A stretch of 64,000 nucleotides of DNA from Moniliella sp. 'wahieum'. Lineage: Eukaryota; Basidiomycota; Moniliellomycetes; Moniliellales; Moniliellaceae. Below are positions 59,001 through 64,000 of this stretch, in pieces. The notes under the pieces were generated by a model. That model had not been told where the DNA came from. It searched no databases and worked only from the letters and a program-made list of their open reading frames with translations. Both the position numbers and the translations under genes were made by a program. Within the stretch, counting starts at the first letter, position 1; every line of letters begins with the position of its first letter. The stretch is taken from assembly GCA_003971905.1 (NCBI GenBank), contig RSEE01000057.1, positions 62,001-126,000 of the forward strand, given 5' to 3'.

Positions 59001-59553
59001 CGCATCCCAACCCGACCTTGGAAGGCTTGTTGGACCAGATGGAGTTATCGGATCGAAGTCGGTCAGAGCATGCGCGGAACCTTTCTATGGCCACTACCAC
59101 CTCTACCACTGACCACCCTGTGGCGGTGACGGTTGCGCCGTCGTTAGAGTGGGGTCGGGAGCTCAGCGCCTCGCTCCCATTGGAAGCGCCACCGCTGGCG
59201 GCAGATTTGCTGCCTACCTTGGAGCCCTACTGGAACGGTGGCTATACGGCCACGACGCCGTTTATGGCCTACGTTTGCGCCGGTACGTGCCGCCTGCGGT
59301 AGAGAGGAGAGAGCGGCCGTCCAAGGTGGAATGGCAACCTCCTTCTTTGCCTGCTAGTACGGTGGTTGGCTCGATCCGGATTGTCGGGCGCGGTGGGGAG
59401 GGAGGAGGAAGGCCAGCAGGGTGGGAAGACGGGTTTGTGCTCCACCCAGGGCAAGAGGTGGAAGTACTGTGTGACCATGATCCGGCATGGTGGGTGGCCC
59501 GAGACGCGCATGGACACATCGCGGCGGTGCCGGCATCCATCTTGATTATGTAG
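53007..59553 (+). CDS. RAX2: Rax2-like polarity landmark protein with C-terminal SH3-like domain
   Basis: Rax2 is a large type I membrane protein that marks growth sites in fungi. The N terminus is hydrophobic and Leu/Ala-rich (signal peptide, about 53007-53110) and is followed by L-P-Q-L-D-I-P-S-L-G-Q-V-A near 53145, typical of mature Rax2. Repeated propeller-like units carry the motif G-N-F-T: V-A-G-N-F-T-A-I-G-N-V near 53530, I-I-G-G-N-F-T-S-A-G-N-V near 56755 and V-V-V-G-D-F-D-T-A-G near 57215. Many N-glycosylation sites are visible. A single membrane span (I-A-I-A-V-L-M-S-L-G-I-V-I-L-L-V, about 58110-58175) precedes a cytosolic tail. The tail ends in an SH3-like block (G-Q-E-V-E-V-L-C-D-H-D-P-A-W-W-V-A, then A-A-V-P-A-S-I-L-I). 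Around 2,180 codons is long even for Rax2. Frame changes are numerous between 53300 and 58020 and one lies near 59250. The start could also lie upstream, around 52853-52881. Confidence 0.85.
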
Positions 59554-61657
59554 ACTTTCACTCCAAGCACGATTGTCCCCCTGCCAGTGTTGGTATGGCT
59601 TGTTACCCCAAACGATGTACAGTGCGATCTGCCATTATGGGGGGGGGGGCTCCTTGAGGGGGATGCTACTAGCTAGGTAGAGAGCGATTCGGTGGGTAGA
59701 TGTCATGTGTTGTGCTGCCAGTTGCCTCCCGCACCGCCCATCGGTGGTTGAGGTCAAAGTAGGTCAAGCCAAACCACAACTAAGAGAGACGAAAATGCAT
59801 CCATCATGGCATGAATGCGTCCAATCGTTTCGTCACTCGGCCCATTCCTTATCCCCCGCCCTGAGCCCGCCATATATATATGCCTCTCTTATAACGGCGG
59901 GCGGGCGACAAGATATGCCGGCCTCTCTTTGCCTTGGCTGCCGCGGGCCTCGGATCGGATCTCATGTTCAGGTTTTGCTCTGGGCGTCACGGATGAGATC
60001 TGAGATGAGGTGGGGCGTGGGACAGAAGCCGACAGTCGACTTTACAGTAACGTCGAGAGCACTGGAGACTGGGCCCACGCACACACGGTCTATGCCCGCG
60101 TCGACACTGCACACCTGGTCATCCGAGATCCTTGTAAAGGCAGGGGGCGTAGAGGAGGGACTGAGCGGTGAAGCTTGAAGGGCGAAGAGCCGCTCCGTAG
60201 CGCTTTGTGTGGCGGCAGTTCCGGTGAAGGACGGCGGAAGGGCGGCAGAATGGGTCAAAACCCGCGATTGGAAAAGGAGGAGGTTGGGGGACTGCTAATA
60301 GCAGGAAATAAACCTGTACGAGTCGATGAGGCGCCCCCCCCGTTCCGCCGTTGTTCCATCGACACTCCTCTCTGGCCTGTTTGCGTTTTCCCGGGCTGCC
60401 TTCGCTGAGGCCTGACTGCATTCCCAATGCCTCCTTCTTGGGCTCGCCTGCTCGCCTGCCTCATACCCTCCAACACCAACCAAACCAGCCCCGTTTTATT
60501 CCCCGAAGCGAGGCGCGCATTTCGATGATCGCCTATCGATTGGTCCGGAGTACCGGATGCATGGTGCATTGCATGATGCCATGATGCAGATGCTGGGGTG
60601 CGTGCGGGGGGTTGCACCGATGAGGGACTAATCGATTGGCCAGCCCAGATCCAGTACGTACGGCGCGAGCACATGCCTTCTGACCGGCAAATCCCGCCCG
60701 GCGGTCGGGGGGCAGCGCAGGGGGCGTGTGTGGCGTGGTGGCACTGGTGGGCGCTGGCGTGCCAGTGCTTGATTCGATTGATGATCGGCAGCGCCCAGGA
60801 GGACTAGCACTGCGCGTGGGTGCGTGGGTGCGTGGGTGCGTGGGGGCGTGGGGGCGTCGGGGCGAGGCAGCAGGGTGCAGAGGCTCGCTGTGTTCCGCGA
60901 CACTGGTGTGGTGCCGGGGTCTGTGAGTACGAGGTGCTGCGCACCGAATGCGCTCTGCTCGCAGCATCGGCGGCTTGGCGAGCGCTGGTGGGCGAGCACA
61001 GGCCAGCACTGCGTCTGCACTGCATGGGATGCATGTGCCATGTGATCGGCGTGGCGGGTGATGCGTGACGCGTGAGTTATGATCTGCATCGGCGCCTCGA
61101 GAGGGTTAGGGTGCCGGAGGCCTGCGGATCGCCTGTCACGCTTCACGCATGGGTGTGCCTGCTGCACGCTTGCACTGCTAGGGTGCTGCACGGAATATGG
61201 AATGCTGGCGGTGCCGAAGCGTGCCGTGCTGTGCCGCCCTCGCTTGGCGCGTCCTGCCCCCGGCATCATCGACATCATCGATCATCCACCGCACCGATCC
61301 GTCTGTGTGCAGCCTCCTGCCTGCGGCGTCTGCTCGGGTATCGATCATCCCCTCCGCGCAGGGCAAGAATGCAGCAAGCCCACACGGACCCCGTGCCCAG
61401 CGCCTGCACGCCGCCGTCTGTGATTCTCGCCCTCGCCCTCGCCCTCGCCCCCTCACACTCTCTCCCCTCCCTCGCAGGGCGGCAGCGTGGCCGGCGCTGC
61501 AGGCTGGTGCAGCTGGCAGGCTCAGCCAGTCGTCCCCATGTCCTCGTCTCTCCCTCGCACCTGCTTCGCTGCCTGCCCCCGTCTCGTTGCCACCACCACA
61601 TCCCCCTCCCTCCGTCCTCCCTCTCTTTTGCCCCCCCCCACGCTCCTTCACCGCCCG
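59554..61657. other. Intergenic, 2.1 kb
   Basis: No gene is supported on either strand. A CATATATATGCC TATA-like site lies near 59871. A GTGCGTGG/GTGGGGGC octamer-like tandem run occupies about 60806-60861. GATGCATGGTGCATTGCATGATG near 60557 resembles the heptamer array at 6.2 kb. The right part should hold the glucanase promoter. Confidence 0.5.
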
Positions 61658-63382
61658 ATGGCTTCCTACCCCCCCAAAGCCGCCGACGCCAAGCGGGGCC
61701 CTCTCGACCCCACCGAGTCCCACGACTGGACCGCCTCCAACTCCACCGTCTACCTCCCCGCCTCCAGCCAGCCAGCAGCAGCTCGTCCCCGACGCAGCAG
61801 GCTACCATGACCGCAGCAGCCTCTATGCCTCCCCCGCCGCCCTTGCCGCCTCGCACGAAAAGACCCGGACCCCCGCCGCATCCCACCGAAAACAGTGGGC
61901 GCTTGTCGCTGCCGCCATCGCCGTCGCCGCCGTTGTGGCGCTCGCGGTCGGGCTGGGCGTCGGGCTCACCCACCACAAGTCCCACCCCAACAGCAGTACC
62001 GCCCTCCCGCCCACCCCGTCCCACAAGGGCTCCCCACCGCTCGACAGCAGCGGCAACGATCCGCGCAACATCACCCCTCTTCCCTTTGGGACTGGGCCGA
62101 CAGCAGCAAGTCTGCCCTCGGTGTCAGTCTAGGTGGCTGGTTGGTTCTCGAGCGGTGGATAGACGAGGACTGGTTTACCAAGTACGCCCCCAACGATTAT
62201 GATGAATGGCACTTTACCCAGACCGTCGGTGCGCAGGCGAGCGAGGTGTTGACGGAGCGCTACGACCAGTGGGTTTCGGAGGAGGAGATTGAGACACTGT
62301 ATCAGCATGGCATCAACAATGTTCGTGTGCCCATTCCCTTTTGGTCCTTCATCCCCGTCGTGGACGGCGAGCCGTACGTCAACTCGACCCAGCTTGAGCA
62401 CCTCACCCGTTTGCTCGGTTGGCTGTGGAAGCGGCAGATGTACGCGATGCTGGATCTGCATGCCATGCCCTCTCAGGTACGTCCGATCCCCTCTCCCTAC
62501 TCCCTTCTTTCTGCGTCTTTCCAAACGCCCCAAAATTCTTCTGACCTTTTTCCCTCTGTCCAGTCGGGCGATCAATCCACCGGACTCAACACCACCACAC
62601 CTGCTTGGTGGACCCCAGAGAATCAAAACCGATGTGATGCGACGGTGCAAGCGGTAGTGGACTGGCTGTCGTACAACCCGTACAAATCCGTCGTCAGTGC
62701 CATCTCGCCCGTCAACGAGCCCAATGGCGCTACCTTTGCCCAGCAGGGCAACAATCTCAACGTGACCGAAGCATTTTACGAGCGGTCGTATGCGACGTTG
62801 CAAAAAGCCGGGTTCAGTATGTTTTTCCACCACGGGTTTGCCTCGGACCCAGCGTCGTACTGGAAGCCCTTTGCGACGGGGAAGAACGCGTCGATGTTGG
62901 TGATCAACGACAACCCCTACCCTGGCTGGTTCCCCTCGGTAGACAACAGCACGACGATCAACCGGCGCGTGTGCAAGAAAGTGACCGACTTTGATGGTTT
63001 CCCCGTGCCGATGGCCAAGACCGAGTGGTCGCTCATCTCAGGTGTGACCGATCCCAGCTGGCCGGCGCAGTACTATTCGACGCAAGCTTCGGCCTATGGC
63101 GCTAGTGCCGGCTCGTTCTTTTGGAACTTTAAAATGATGAACGCTACCACGCCGGTACTTGCCTTGCCCAACGCGTCCCAAACGCTCTACTCGTTCCTGG
63201 ACCAAGTCCAAGCTGGCGCGGTGCCTGCCAAGCCAACCGGCCAATCCGTTGAAGCGTACCTCGCTACCCTTCCCCCGCCCGCATGTGGCACTTTGGCCGA
63301 CACGTACTCGGCCTCGGGTTCGCCTTCGGCCGCAGGACAACGACGTAAATCCCATGCACGTCGGACCCGGCGTCCGCTGTAA
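61658..63382 (+). CDS. Membrane-anchored exo-beta-1,3-glucanase (GH5 family 9)
   Basis: It trims beta-1,3-glucan at the cell surface during wall remodelling. From ATG 61658 (M-A-S-Y-P-P-K-A-A-D) a cytosolic head with basic R-K leads into one Ala/Val-rich membrane span (about 61895-61970), giving type II topology, then a Ser/Pro linker. The catalytic barrel begins at L-G-G-W-L-V-L-E-R-W near 62130. N-N-V-R-V-P-I-P-F-W near 62318 and L-D-L-H-A-M-P near 62453 follow. An 87-bp intron (62477-62563, GTACGT...GTCCAG) splits the latter block from G-D-Q-S-T-G-L. The acid/base is the Glu of P-V-N-E-P-N-G near 62720; the nucleophile is the Glu of K-T-E-W-S-L near 63020. The membrane span lies in a different frame from the head and barrel, so two compensating switches fall near 61780 and 62100. 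The C terminus is basic. Confidence 0.93.
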
Positions 63383-64000
63383 CTTGATGTATCGTTTGAG
63401 TACCCTGATTCCTGATCCGCATAATGGTCGGTCCAGTTTCCCCCTCCCCCTATCCCCCCAGGCTGTGCCAGGCTGAGCAACTCTGAAGTGCATCCGGCCT
63501 GTTCTGTATGGTCTTCCTGCTCGTTTCCCTTCCACCTCCATCTTCACCTTCCCCACCATCTCTGCTTTCATTTCCACTCCCACCTTTACCTTTACCTCCA
63601 CCTCCACCTCCACCTCCACCTCCACCTCTATCCCCATCCCATTCCTATCCCCATCTCCTCACTTGTGCTGCGTTCGAGTTACTGTTTACTTTGTTTTTTG
63701 CGTACGTTTTGCTTGTTTCATGGATTGGTTAAGTTGTACTTGAGCTGGGCTCTTTTCTTGCGCTTATTGGCTTTTGCATCAGCGCATCAGCTGGCACATG
63801 GCATGATTGTAATGCTTGCGCTGACATCGGCTGCATAGTAGGGAGCGAGCACGCTCTCCAATCTTAATCAACCACTAGTTACTAGTTACTATTACTTCGC
63901 TGGTCACTGTAGTCGGTAACTGTCACCGATCAATAGACACTAGTCACTAGTACAAGTAGGTGGTGCACTGCCGGGGAGATCTGAGATCTGAGATGTGCAC
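63383..64000. other. 3' flank of the glucanase gene, repeats at the right edge
   Basis: No gene is supported. CCACCT/CCACCATC words form a microsatellite at about 63530-63640. ACTAGT is repeated at 63870-63890 and 63938-63950. Confidence 0.5.

Noticed and set aside
60628-61278. 216-codon minus-strand frame
   Set aside because: His/Pro/Arg-rich frame created by the GTGCGTGG tandem run and flanking GC-rich DNA.

Overview
This 64 kb window reads as nuclear DNA of a fungus, most likely a basidiomycete. It holds single-copy fungal genes (TOR kinase, cullin-3, SPX-EXS phosphate transporter, PROPPIN, Rax2, a GH5 family 9 glucanase, acetoacetyl-CoA synthetase). Their short spliceosomal introns have GTACGT or GTGCGT donors. 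It also holds Ty1/copia fossils. The genic DNA is GC-rich, about 60-65 % in the lines I counted by eye, and is studded with hexanucleotide microsatellites. The phylum is an inference; no marker here settles it.

Layout. 1-2.5 kb: 3' end of a Ty1/copia element running in from the left edge. 3.4-6.2 kb: cullin-3 (+). 7.2-14.6 kb: TOR kinase (-), convergent with cullin-3. 15.3-16.8 kb: unrecognised tail-anchored membrane protein (+), divergent from TOR. 18.3-21.2 kb: SYG1/XPR1-type phosphate exporter (+). 22.4-24.3 kb: broken copia fossil between two LTRs in opposite orientation, beside an intron-bearing tRNA-Ser(CGA). 24.9-29.0 kb: PROPPIN with long disordered inserts (-). 29.4-31.3 kb: CPD photolyase (-). 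31.8-32.5 kb: bacterial-looking GNAT acetyltransferase (-). 33.0-36.5 kb: two broken gag-bearing fossils on opposite strands. 39.6-42.0 kb: acetoacetyl-CoA synthetase (+). 42.0-52.2 kb: AT-rich, gene-poor island (33-47 % GC in sampled lines). 53.0-59.6 kb: Rax2-like polarity protein with a C-terminal SH3-like domain (+). 61.7-63.4 kb: membrane-anchored exo-beta-1,3-glucanase (+).

The host genes do not form one pathway. TOR, the SPX-EXS protein and the PROPPIN touch nutrient sensing, phosphate and autophagy or endosome biology. Rax2 and the glucanase concern cell polarity and wall. Cullin-3 is a ubiquitin-ligase scaffold. Their adjacency is probably ordinary gene order.

Nearly every long host gene is broken into blocks that switch frame at scattered points, many at short homopolymers, while similarity continues without loss. 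Because TOR is normally indispensable, I read these as base-level assembly errors rather than true pseudogenes. Spans given for host CDS run from probable start to probable stop across these switches and introns. The regions with most unexplained content are the AT-rich island, the diverged 0.4 kb direct repeats around it, and the unrecognised membrane protein.
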